DNA of 64,000 bases from Clostridium lacusfryxellense (GTDB lineage Bacteria > Bacillota > Clostridia > Clostridiales > Clostridiaceae): the NCBI RefSeq assembly GCF_018861735.1, contig NZ_JAHLEB010000004.1:1-64000 (forward strand), read 5' to 3'. Within the stretch, counting starts at the first letter, position 1. Every line of letters starts with the position of its first letter. The notes under the pieces were generated by a model. That model saw only the letters and a program-made list of their open reading frames with translations. It was not told the origin of the DNA and searched no databases. Shown here in pieces: positions 25,594-33,110 of the stretch. The position numbers and the translations under genes are program-made.

Positions 25594-26721
25594 ATGATAA
25601 AAAATTTCAAAGTGCATCTATCTTTAGGCTTAAGTCTTTTTTTATTATTTACATTATGTGTTCAAAATGTTTATGCTGATGATTTATATATTAATGCTAT
25701 TAGTGCTATAGCATTAGATTGTGATTCAAAACTTGTCTTATACCAAAAGAATGCATATACACCAATTGAGATAGCAAGCACTACAAAAATAATAACTGCT
25801 TTAGTTGCAATTAAATGTGGAGATTTGAATAAGAGAATTACGATATCAAAAAAATCTGCAACTATACGTGGTTCTGAGATTGGACTTAAAGAAGGAGAAG
25901 TAATAACCTTAAGAGAGTTATTATATGGGCTTTTGCTAAGGTCTGGAAATGATGCAGCAATAGCGATTGCTGAAGGAGTAAGTGGGAGTGTTGATGAATT
26001 TTTAAAACTTATGAATGAATACGCATTAGAGGTAGGATTGTTAAACAGTAATTTTGAATCACCTCACGGATTAGATAGTGCTAATCACTATTCGACAGCA
26101 TATGATTTAGCCTTAATTACAGCAAAGGCTAAACAAATTCAATTTTTTAATGAGATAGTTGGATCTAAAGATGTTGATGCAAGTGAGCATAATTTTACAC
26201 GAAGTTATCATAATATAAACAAGATTCTATATCTTTTGCCAAACTCAACAGGAGTTAAAACAGGTTTTACTGGGAAGGCAGGTAAATGCCTTGTAACTTC
26301 AGTAAAAATAGAAAATAGAGATGTTATTATTATTACTTTAAATTGTACACCTAGATGGAAAGAAACTGAAAAAATTAATAAATATATTGAAGACAATTAT
26401 AAATTTCAGAAAATAGTAAGTAAAGGTGATGTTTTGGAACACCTTACAATAAAGAATGGGATTAATAATGTTGAATTAGTAAGTGGAAAGGATATTATAA
26501 TCCCTGTAAAAAACAATCAAAACATTACCTATAAAATTAAAAAGCCCTTATATAAGGTTTATGCGCCAGTAAAAAAGGGAGAAAATGTTGGCAGGATGGA
26601 AATATATGCTGATAATAAACTGTTATTAACACAGGCGCTAGTAGCTAAGGATTATGCTAATAAAAAAAGCAATTTCATTATAAAAATAAATGAGATAAAA
26701 AACTTATTTATTAATAACTAA
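25594..26721 (+). CDS. Second DacF-like D-alanyl-D-alanine carboxypeptidase (S11)
   Basis: A 375-residue secreted S11 peptidase paralogous to the product at 21421. The signal peptide ends near VQNVYA; motifs are SxxK (IASTTKIITA), SxN (RSGNDAAIAIAE) and KTG (GVKTGFTGKAGK). A C-terminal beta domain follows. The ATG at 25594 follows AGAGGTGAA; the longer frame from 25519 covers upstream AT-rich DNA. Two such enzymes around scpAB and ytfJ suggest sporulation or cell-wall specialisation. Confidence 0.9.
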   Translation: MIKNFKVHLSLGLSLFLLFTLCVQNVYADDLYINAISAIALDCDSKLVLYQKNAYTPIEIASTTKIITALVAIKCGDLNKRITISKKSATIRGSEIGLKEGEVITLRELLYGLLLRSGNDAAIAIAEGVSGSVDEFLKLMNEYALEVGLLNSNFESPHGLDSANHYSTAYDLALITAKAKQIQFFNEIVGSKDVDASEHNFTRSYHNINKILYLLPNSTGVKTGFTGKAGKCLVTSVKIENRDVIIITLNCTPRWKETEKINKYIEDNYKFQKIVSKGDVLEHLTIKNGINNVELVSGKDIIIPVKNNQNITYKIKKPLYKVYAPVKKGENVGRMEIYADNKLLLTQALVAKDYANKKSNFIIKINEIKNLFINN

Positions 26722-26760
26722 TTTAACAAGTGCTTATTAGTATAGATTTTAATATTTAGA

Positions 26761-26804
26761 AAACATAAGTTTTATAACTTATTTGTAACAAAACTTGTGT
26801 TTTT
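26761..26804 (+). terminator. Terminator after the second dacF-like gene
   Basis: AAACATAAGTTTT (26761-26773) pairs with AAAACTTGTGTTT (26790-26802) with one wobble, ending in TTTTT. The downstream redox gene therefore needs its own promoter; TTGTGT (26795-26800), 18 bp, TATAGT (26819-26824) is the only candidate, but its start would fall on the ribosome binding site. Confidence 0.75.
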
Positions 26805-26843
26805 AAATATTTTAATAGTATAGTACTTTAGGAGGTTATGTTG

Positions 26844-26924
26844 ATGAGTTATGAACCCTACGATTGCATTGATGTAGGAAGTGAATATTGTCATAGAAAC
26901 ACTAAACTGCGATATGTGGTTTAG
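26844..26924 (+). pseudogene. 5' fragment of a split electron-transfer flavoprotein gene
   Basis: The ATG at 26844 has a strong GGAGGT (26831-26836). The first 16 codons read MSYEPYDCIDVGSEYC, the N-terminus I associate with clostridial sulfide/dihydroorotate-dehydrogenase-like FAD/NAD-binding proteins, which normally continue PCHLAETGDC. Here the frame continues with ten foreign codons (HRNTKLRYVV) and stops. The missing continuation is found in frame at 32166. The fragment is the 5' exon-like part of a gene interrupted by a mobile element. Confidence 0.9.
26877..26913. other. attL: left recombination junction
   Basis: Host sequence GGAAGTGAATAT meets element sequence CATAGAAACAC at the TG core (26889-26890). 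The inner arm AAACTGCGAT (26904-26913) mirrors the arm at the right end. Confidence 0.85.
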
Positions 26925-26928
26925 TGTT

Positions 26929-28521
26929 TTATTTTAAAGATATTAAATTAATATGTGCTATGCCAGTAGTACCATCCCAAAATATAGATTTTACTAGAGT
27001 ATTAATTAATAAACGTTTATTATTAAAATTCAATGTATTTATTATTGATGAAAAATCATTTAAAGAGTTTACAAAGTTTATTATATTTAAATTATTGTTT
27101 TTATTAGAAGTAGATTTTATTTTCTTATATTTAATATTTAGAGTTTCCAGTTCATTACCTAATTTTAATATTTGCGATTTTAGATACTTAGATATGTCAT
27201 TGTCTAAAGATAGTTGGTTTACTAAAATATTTATTTGAGATTGTTTAATATCTATTTCCTCTGGTAAACTCTCAATCTCGGATAAAACCAAATTATATTT
27301 AGATTTTTCTGATTTTATTTTATTTAATTCATCAATTAATATATCTTTCATAAGATGAATATTACTTAAACTACCAATAACTACATTTTCGAGCTCATCT
27401 ACGCGTATATTAGGATTGTTACATCGAGAGCCTTTTGAAAAATCCTTAGTACTGCAAACATAGTATTGAATTTTTTTGTTGGTAATAGTACTAATATGAC
27501 CATGTTTCACAATCATACTTTTACCACATTTAGAACATTTTAAAGTTCCGGTAAGTAATGCTGCTGATGAAGTTCCAAGCCTTGGTGCCTTTGTTTTATT
27601 TATGTCTAATATTTTCTGAACCTTAAGCCAGGAAGTAGCATCAATAATACCCTCATGAGTTGAGACTGCTGCAATCCACTGTGTTATATCGCGCTTAACT
27701 CTAGCGCCTTGACTCTTATTATAAGTTAAAATTCCATTTTTGGAATTCGTTTTGCCCGTCACATTCATTCCAATAACTTGAAGATGATTCATAACTGCTT
27801 CATTTGCTCTTACATAAAGTGGATTTCTTAATATAAGTTGAATCCTTTTCTTATTAAAGTCAACTCCGTTTTTTGTTTTAATGTTATTTTTAAAAATATA
27901 TATAAAAACTTGGCTAATTGATTTATATTGTAAATATCTATCGTAAATTATTTTTACTACATCTAATTCCTTTTTTATCGGTGACAATGTATACATTGTC
28001 TTTTCTTTGAACTGTGTATCCAAGTATGATATTTTTTTACTGTTATATCCCATAGGGGTTTGACCACCTAGCCATCTTCCGCTTTTAGCAAGCTCGAGCA
28101 TATTGTCGCGAACTCTTTCTCCGATAGTTTCACGTTCGAGTTGCGCGAAAACAGAAGCAATATACATCATAGCTCTTCCCATTGGAGTTGATGTGTCAAA
28201 TTGTTCATTAACACTTATAAAACTTATATGCAAACAATCTAATTCGTTTATAAGAGAAGTAAAATCAGATATATTTCTACTTATTCTATCTAATCTATAA
28301 CAGATGAGAACATGAAATTTTTTTTCTTTAGCATCATTAAGCATTTTTTGAAATTGGGGTCTTTTAATGTTTTTACCTGAAAAACCTTCATCTTCATATA
28401 TAATGAATTGTTCAATACCTAAATGATTTCCTTCTCGCTTACACAATTCGATTTGATTTATTATTGATTCGCCTTTTCCTGTAAATTTTGATTTTCGGGA
28501 GTATATTGCAGCAGTTTTCAA
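26929..28521 (-). CDS. Large serine recombinase (site-specific integrase/excisionase)
   Basis: A 530-residue serine integrase. The N-terminal resolvase domain (about 1-150) has the catalytic serine at residue 8 (AIYSRKS) and conserved CYRLDRISRN and YEDEGFSGKN segments. The recombinase domain follows (about 165-270), then a zinc ribbon (CSKCGKSMIVKHG ... VCSTKDFSKGSRC) and a C-terminal coiled coil (about 400-480). It starts with TTG at 28521-28519, after GGAGTAG. It ends four bases from the split-gene remnant, next to attL, as expected for an enzyme acting on its own element ends. Confidence 0.95.
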   Translation of the reverse strand: MKTAAIYSRKSKFTGKGESIINQIELCKREGNHLGIEQFIIYEDEGFSGKNIKRPQFQKMLNDAKEKKFHVLICYRLDRISRNISDFTSLINELDCLHISFISVNEQFDTSTPMGRAMMYIASVFAQLERETIGERVRDNMLELAKSGRWLGGQTPMGYNSKKISYLDTQFKEKTMYTLSPIKKELDVVKIIYDRYLQYKSISQVFIYIFKNNIKTKNGVDFNKKRIQLILRNPLYVRANEAVMNHLQVIGMNVTGKTNSKNGILTYNKSQGARVKRDITQWIAAVSTHEGIIDATSWLKVQKILDINKTKAPRLGTSSAALLTGTLKCSKCGKSMIVKHGHISTITNKKIQYYVCSTKDFSKGSRCNNPNIRVDELENVVIGSLSNIHLMKDILIDELNKIKSEKSKYNLVLSEIESLPEEIDIKQSQINILVNQLSLDNDISKYLKSQILKLGNELETLNIKYKKIKSTSNKNNNLNIINFVNSLNDFSSIINTLNFNNKRLLINTLVKSIFWDGTTGIAHINLISLK

Positions 28522-28544
28522 TTTATCTACTCCTTAATAATTGA

Positions 28545-28573
28545 TTATATATGCTATATAAAAATTAATGCTA
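28545..28573 (-). promoter_or_regulatory. Candidate mother-cell-type promoter of the recombinase
   Basis: On the minus strand, TAGCATT (28573-28567), 13 bp, CATATATAA (28553-28545). Layout and sequence resemble the promoter of the divergent small gene. The -35 differs from the sigma-E consensus at two positions, so this is tentative. Confidence 0.35.
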
Positions 28574-28676
28574 TATCTTAGAAACGATAATATCTTCCCA
28601 AAATTAAGATATGTATATAAAAAAAAAATATTACGGTTTATATATAAATAGCTGTATTTAGATCCAATAATTTTTG

Positions 28677-28705
28677 TAACATTAAAGTCGAAACTGCATA
28701 ATATA
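28677..28705 (+). promoter_or_regulatory. Candidate sigma-E/sigma-K promoter of the 50-residue gene
   Basis: TAACATT (28677-28683), 13 bp, CATAATATA (28697-28705). The -10 matches the sigma-K pattern CATANNNTA exactly, with AC 16 bp upstream; the -35 also matches six of seven positions of the sigma-E KMATATT. Either reading implies mother-cell expression during sporulation. Not tested. Confidence 0.45.
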
Positions 28706-28733
28706 AGATAATAGCTTATTTGGGGGACTATAA

Positions 28734-28886
28734 ATGAAGGTTAACTCTATAATTCTTTCAGAATTAAATATAAAACAAGTAGAACTTTTGGATGAATATT
28801 ACTCGCGTGCTGTTGCAAAAATAGTAACTTCTGAGTTTTCATTACAGGAAATAACCGAATTATTAGAAAAGTTAATAATTAAGTAG
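28734..28886 (+). CDS. 50-residue protein, candidate recombination directionality factor
   Basis: No family recognised. The helical, charged 50-residue protein starts MKVNSIILSELNIKQVELL and ends EITELLEKLIIK. GGGGG lies eight bases before the ATG. It sits between the divergent recombinase and clpE. Serine integrases need a small accessory protein to excise (SprB of SPbeta is 58 residues), and these proteins share little sequence. Size, position and mother-cell-like promoter make this the best candidate in the element, but the role is inference only. Confidence 0.7.
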   Translation: MKVNSIILSELNIKQVELLDEYYSRAVAKIVTSEFSLQEITELLEKLIIK

Positions 28887-28892
28887 AATATA

Positions 28893-28923
28893 TTGAACAA
28901 ATTTCATAGAAGAATGATATAAT
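28893..28923 (+). promoter_or_regulatory. Sigma-A extended -10 promoter of the clpE-like gene
   Basis: TTGAAC (28893-28898), 19 bp, TATAAT (28918-28923) preceded by TGA. No CtsR heptad repeats (GGTCAAA type) were found, unlike typical clpE genes. Confidence 0.55.
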
Positions 28924-28957
28924 AATCAATACAACATAAAATATGGAGATGATTTAT

Positions 28958-31282
28958 ATGAAGTTATGTGAAATATGCAAAAAAAATATAGCAATGATTT
29001 TAACATCAAAAATTGAAAATGGAAAAACTGAAACTATAGGGTTATGTGTTGAGTGTGCTAAAAAGCAGGGGATCCCAGTAATGGATCAATTGATGCAGCA
29101 AGCTGGATTGTCTACAGAGGATATTGAAAGTTTAAATGAACAAATGGGAAATATGTTTAAGGATATGAATTTAGAAGATATAAACCTTGAGGATATGGAT
29201 TCAACAGATATGAATATTGAAAATAAGGATAAAAAGAATATTATTGGTAATATTTTTAATGGGTTATTCTCACAAACCGATAAAAACAATGATTTTTTAG
29301 AGGGTGAGGGTGAGGGTGAAGCTTTTTCGAAAATTAAAGAAGCACCAGAAGATAAATCAAAAAAGAACTGGTTTAAAAAGAAAAGAAAGCACTTAGATAC
29401 ATATGGCATAAATCTAACAGATAAAGCTATGCATAGAGGTGTAGATAAGGTTGTTGGAAGATATAAAGAAATTGATCGTGTTGTACAGATATTAAATAGA
29501 AGAAGTAAAAATAATCCTATTTTAATTGGGGAAGCAGGCGTAGGGAAAACTGCTATTGCAGAAGGTCTTGCTGTAAGGATTGTAGAAAAACAAGTTCCAG
29601 AAAAACTATATAATTCAGAAGTTTACTTACTTGATCTCACTGCAGTAGTTGCAGGGACACAATTTAGAGGCCAATTTGAAAGCCGCATGAAATCAATAAT
29701 TGAAGAAGCTAAAGAAAATGGAAATATAATATTAGTTATTGATGAGGTACACAATATTATGGGCGCAGGTGAAGTTCAAGGTGGCGCAATGAATGCAGCC
29801 AATATTTTAAAACCTGCACTGGCAAAGGGTGAAATTCAAGTTATAGGCGTAACAACTCTTGAGGAATATAGAAAGTATATTGAGAAAGACGCTGCACTTG
29901 AGAGAAGGTTTCAACCTGTCCTTGTTGAAGAACCCACTATTGCTGAAACAATTGAGATTTTAAAAGGAATAAGAGGATATTATGAAGAATATCATAAAGT
30001 CAAAATATCTGATGAGGTTATTGAAGAGGTTGTAAATTTATCTGAGAGATATATAACGGATAGATTTTTGCCGGATAAAGCAATAGACGTTATTGATGAA
30101 GCTGGTTCTAGAGCTAATTTGAAAAATAAAGGGCTCATTGAGCTTGCGGGATTAAAAGAACAATCAGAAAAAATTCAACATGATAAAAAGGAAGCTGAGG
30201 CTACTGGAAATTTTGAAAAAGCAGCAGAATATAGAATGGAATTATGCAAAATAAAAGAAGATATTAATGAAACCCAGGAGAAATGTAGCCAGGTTCAGAT
30301 CACTTTAGAGGATATTGCTTACGTAATTGAATCATGGACTAAAATTCCAATACAAAAGATTACTGAGAAGGAAGCGCATAAGTTACTAAACCTAGAAAGT
30401 AAACTTCACAAACGAGTTATAGGACAAAATGAGGCGATTAAAAGTTTAGCTAGAGCAATAAGGAGAAATCGTTCAGGTTTTAGAAAAAAGAAAAAACCAT
30501 CTTCCTTTATTTTTGTAGGACCAACGGGTGTAGGAAAAACTGAGCTAGTTAAGGCACTATCGTGTGAACTTTTTGGAAGTGAAGAGGCATTAATACGCAT
30601 AGATATGTCTGAATACATGGAAAAGCATACAGTATCGAAGCTAATTGGTGCACCACCAGGTTATATAGGTTATGATCAAGGTGGTCAATTAACTGAAAAA
30701 GTCAAAAGGAAGCCATATTCGGTAATTCTTTTAGATGAAATAGAGAAGGCTCATCCAGATGTATTTAATATGTTATTGCAGATTCTTGAAGACGGTATAC
30801 TAACAGATAGTCAAGGTAGAACTGTTTTCTTTGAAAATACCGTGATAATAATGACATCCAATGCTGGTACTAAGTTTAAAGCAAGTAGCATAGGTTTTGT
30901 TCAAGGTAATTATGATGTTTTAGAGGCACAGGTAAAGGACGCTTTAAAAGAAGCTTTTAAACCGGAGTTTTTAAATAGAGTAGACGAGATTATTGTATTT
31001 ACTCCACTTGAAAAGGCCGAGCTTCGCAAAATAGTAGATTTAATGGTTATGGAAGTTGTTGAAGAGGTAGGAGAAAAGAAAATTACAATGCATATTTCAG
31101 AAGAGGTAAAAGACTTTATATTAGAAAAAGGGTATGATGAAAAATACGGTGCAAGACCACTTAGGAGAACTATTCAAAAATATATTGAAGATGAGATTGC
31201 TGAGCACTATCTCCAAAATAAATTTGGTGAGGGTTCTAAAATATCTGTAGAGCTAAAAGATGATAAAATTGTTATAGTATAA
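28958..31282 (+). CDS. clpE: ClpE-type AAA+ unfoldase
   Basis: A 774-residue Clp/Hsp100 ATPase. The N-terminus has a ClpE-like zinc motif (CEICKK ... CVECAKK). Domain D1 has Walker A GEAGVGKT (about 191-198), a UVR-type linker follows (about 400-435), and D2 has GPTGVGKT (about 521-528). An IGF tripeptide in KASSIGFVQG fits a ClpP-docking loop, so it could feed a host ClpP. The ATG at 28958 follows GGAGATG. As element cargo it is unusual; it may help degrade a repressor or the recombinase, which is speculation. Confidence 0.92.
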   Translation: MKLCEICKKNIAMILTSKIENGKTETIGLCVECAKKQGIPVMDQLMQQAGLSTEDIESLNEQMGNMFKDMNLEDINLEDMDSTDMNIENKDKKNIIGNIFNGLFSQTDKNNDFLEGEGEGEAFSKIKEAPEDKSKKNWFKKKRKHLDTYGINLTDKAMHRGVDKVVGRYKEIDRVVQILNRRSKNNPILIGEAGVGKTAIAEGLAVRIVEKQVPEKLYNSEVYLLDLTAVVAGTQFRGQFESRMKSIIEEAKENGNIILVIDEVHNIMGAGEVQGGAMNAANILKPALAKGEIQVIGVTTLEEYRKYIEKDAALERRFQPVLVEEPTIAETIEILKGIRGYYEEYHKVKISDEVIEEVVNLSERYITDRFLPDKAIDVIDEAGSRANLKNKGLIELAGLKEQSEKIQHDKKEAEATGNFEKAAEYRMELCKIKEDINETQEKCSQVQITLEDIAYVIESWTKIPIQKITEKEAHKLLNLESKLHKRVIGQNEAIKSLARAIRRNRSGFRKKKKPSSFIFVGPTGVGKTELVKALSCELFGSEEALIRIDMSEYMEKHTVSKLIGAPPGYIGYDQGGQLTEKVKRKPYSVILLDEIEKAHPDVFNMLLQILEDGILTDSQGRTVFFENTVIIMTSNAGTKFKASSIGFVQGNYDVLEAQVKDALKEAFKPEFLNRVDEIIVFTPLEKAELRKIVDLMVMEVVEEVGEKKITMHISEEVKDFILEKGYDEKYGARPLRRTIQKYIEDEIAEHYLQNKFGEGSKISVELKDDKIVIV

Positions 31283-31288
31283 ATAAAT

Positions 31289-31332
31289 AAAGCAAAAGTT
31301 GCTGAAGACTATTCAGTAACTTTTGCTTTTTT
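31289..31332. terminator. Bidirectional terminator between clpE and PAP2 gene
   Basis: A 17-bp stem (31289-31305 with 31313-31329, AAAGCAAAAGTT/AACTTTTGCTTT inside) lies between convergent genes and is followed by T residues. Confidence 0.88.
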
Positions 31333-31335
31333 AAA

Positions 31336-31995
31336 TTATTGGTTAATATTTTCATTGAGTGAATTTTGAATTTTTACCGAATTATAAAGTATATACTGCT
31401 GCTCAAGATAAACAATCAAAATGAAAAAGGTTTGACATATAAATATTGCGAAAAATATATCCATTATCACGTGTTGTTTCACAAATTCAGTAGATATAAT
31501 TATTAAAAAACCTATAATGTTAACTGGAAATTTAATTAGTTTTCTAGCATTAGTAGCATTAATACCTTTTACAGCTAGGTATGCAGTAATTACATGTATG
31601 CTAGGAAAACAGTTGTTTGGAGCATCAGAGTTATAGGTGAACAAAATTAGCTTTGAAAATATATCATCCCCTGTAACTATAGGCCTTGGCACGGTGGTTT
31701 GAAAAAAATAGTAAGTGGTAAAAGCTACAACATAACATAAAAATAAAGTAATCATAATCCTATAATAAACTTTTCTGTTTTTAAAGCACAAATAAACATA
31801 GCAAAAGGCTAAAAAAAACCATAAGGTCATATAAGGTATTATAAAAATTTTTATAAGCGGCAAAGATCTATCTAAATCAGTAGTTAGATCATAAACTCCT
31901 CTTTGAGTTCCATTTAGTGTCCAATAAAATAAATTGGAAAAAGGAACAAGACCAATAAGTATTAATGGTAATAACTTTCTAAAAATATTTTTCAA
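31336..31995 (-). CDS. PAP2-family membrane phosphatase
   Basis: A 219-residue polytopic membrane protein with about six hydrophobic segments. It carries the PAP2 motifs CFPSIHV (PSxH) and STEFVKQHVIMD (HxxxD), as in lipid phosphatases and Aur1-like phosphotransferases, so it probably removes phosphate from a lipid substrate. It starts with TTG at 31995-31993, nine bases after AAAGGA, and has a good promoter. It lies inside the element near attR; no link to recombination is evident. Confidence 0.85.
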   Translation of the reverse strand: MKNIFRKLLPLILIGLVPFSNLFYWTLNGTQRGVYDLTTDLDRSLPLIKIFIIPYMTLWFFLAFCYVYLCFKNRKVYYRIMITLFLCYVVAFTTYYFFQTTVPRPIVTGDDIFSKLILFTYNSDAPNNCFPSIHVITAYLAVKGINATNARKLIKFPVNIIGFLIIISTEFVKQHVIMDIFFAIFICQTFFILIVYLEQQYILYNSVKIQNSLNENINQ

Positions 31996-32020
31996 ACAAT
32001 CAGTCCTTTCTACTAAGACT

Positions 32021-32049
32021 ATTTTAACGGAAGATTACAATATTTTCAA
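32021..32049 (-). promoter_or_regulatory. Sigma-A promoter of the PAP2 gene
   Basis: On the minus strand TTGAAA (32049-32044), 17 bp, TAAAAT (32026-32021). Confidence 0.6.
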
Positions 32050-32139
32050 TAGATATATTAAATAATATACATAAATATTATGTAATCATTACAAAAAATT
32101 AGTACAAGTATATAGAGAATTACAATCACACGCTTTAAC

Positions 32140-32174
32140 ATCGCAGTTTGATGTAACGACCATGTCCTTGCCAT
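32140..32174. other. attR: right recombination junction
   Basis: The inner arm ATCGCAGTTT (32140-32149) lies 13 bases before the TG core (32163-32164). Host coding sequence CCTTGCCATCTG follows the core in the frame of the redox gene. A stop codon at 32154-32156 blocks reading from inside the element. Confidence 0.85.
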
Positions 32175-33110
32175 CTGGCAGAAACAGGAGACTGTATATT
32201 ATGTTCGCAGCTTGCAGGAAAAGATTTCTGTGATTGTTGCAACTTTAACGGAGTATGTATTTACCAAGAATATGCTACAAACAACTATAAAGCTAAAGAA
32301 AGTAGGAAATATTACAATTGCAAAATATTAGAGAAAAACAAATTTGAGGACAATCTTATTATAATGACTATTGATGCTAGTGATAAATTGGTAAGTGAAC
32401 TAGTTCATCCTGGAAGTTATATATTTGTGCGAAGGCCAGACACTGAAGCACGGTTTGATACTCCGATATCTATAATGGATACTGATACTAAAAATAACAC
32501 AATAACTATTGCTATAGAGCTTAAAGGTGTAAAAACTAAAGCATTAGATGTGTTAAATATAGGTGAAGAATTGATAGTAAAAGGTCCATTCTGGAATGGA
32601 GCAATGGGACTTAAAAACATATATGAAACTAAAAATAGTAAATGCTTAATTGTAGCAAGAGGTATAGGGCAAGCACCTATGATACCAGTAATAAAGCATT
32701 TGCATACAAATAATAATGAAGTTATAGTTATACTTGATAATTCGCCTTATAAAAATACCTTTGTAGGCGAGTATCTACAGAAATATGTTTCAAAAGTATT
32801 GGAGTGCAATACTATAGATAATGGAATAATGACGGCTGGATTCAAAAATGTTTTAAATGAATTATTTAGTAATAATGATGTTGCATTAGTTCATTGTGAT
32901 GCTGCTGATGTACTAAATTATGATCTTATGAAGGTAGTAGAGGGCAAGAATAAGAACATTAGATATTCTTGTTGTAATAATGCTAAAATGTGCTGTGGAG
33001 AAGGGGTTTGCGGCTGTTGCACAAGAGTTAATAACGACCTTAAATTAAGAAGGCTCTGCAAGATGCAGACAGAACCTAAATATGTATTGGAAGGGAGGAG
33101 AATATTTTGA
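32163..33110 (+). pseudogene. 3' portion of the split electron-transfer flavoprotein gene (PyrK/sulfide-dehydrogenase type)
   Basis: From the junction the frame reads CPCHLAETGDCILCSQL and continues without stops to 33110, beyond the first internal ATG at 32364. The N-terminal part is cysteine-rich, the middle is a ferredoxin-reductase-like FAD/NAD domain (HPGSYIFVRRP, ARGIGQAPMIPVI), and the C-terminus has an iron-sulfur motif (CCGEGVCGCCTRV ... RRLC) as in PyrK. The ATG at 32364 has only GAGGA 13 bases away and would lose the Cys-rich domain, so this part is probably not expressed without excision. Joined to 26844-26891 it encodes 330 residues. Confidence 0.92.

Larger units (their letters stand above)
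26889..32166. mobile_element. Skin-like intervening element, about 5.27 kb, serine-integrase type
   Basis: The element splits one gene between codons 16 and 17. TGTC occurs at both junctions (26889-26892 and 32163-32166), 5274 bp apart. Joining the outer flanks restores a 330-codon frame. Joining the inner ends gives an attP with perfect 10-bp arms, ATCGCAGTTT (32140-32149) and AAACTGCGAT (26904-26913), each 13 bases from a central TG; 16 of 23 positions per half are symmetric. Contents: large serine recombinase, 50-residue protein, clpE-like gene, PAP2 phosphatase. No phage structural genes are present, so it is not a complete prophage. Regulated excision is inferred. Confidence 0.92.

Noticed and set aside
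26924-27238. Plus-strand 104-codon frame opposite the recombinase
   Set aside because: It lies entirely within the recombinase reading frame on the other strand and shows no binding site or protein-like composition.
28887-28957. CtsR operator before the clpE-like gene
   Set aside because: No GGTCAAA-type direct heptads are present; only a sigma-A extended -10 promoter is visible.
26889-32166. A complete prophage
   Set aside because: No capsid, tail, terminase, portal, lysis or replication genes; only recombinase, small gene, clpE-like and PAP2 genes in 5.27 kb.
32364-33110. Open frame starting at ATG 32364 as an independent full-length gene
   Set aside because: The frame continues upstream without stop to 32157 and encodes conserved cysteine-rich residues; the ATG has a poor binding site. 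It is better read as part of the split gene.
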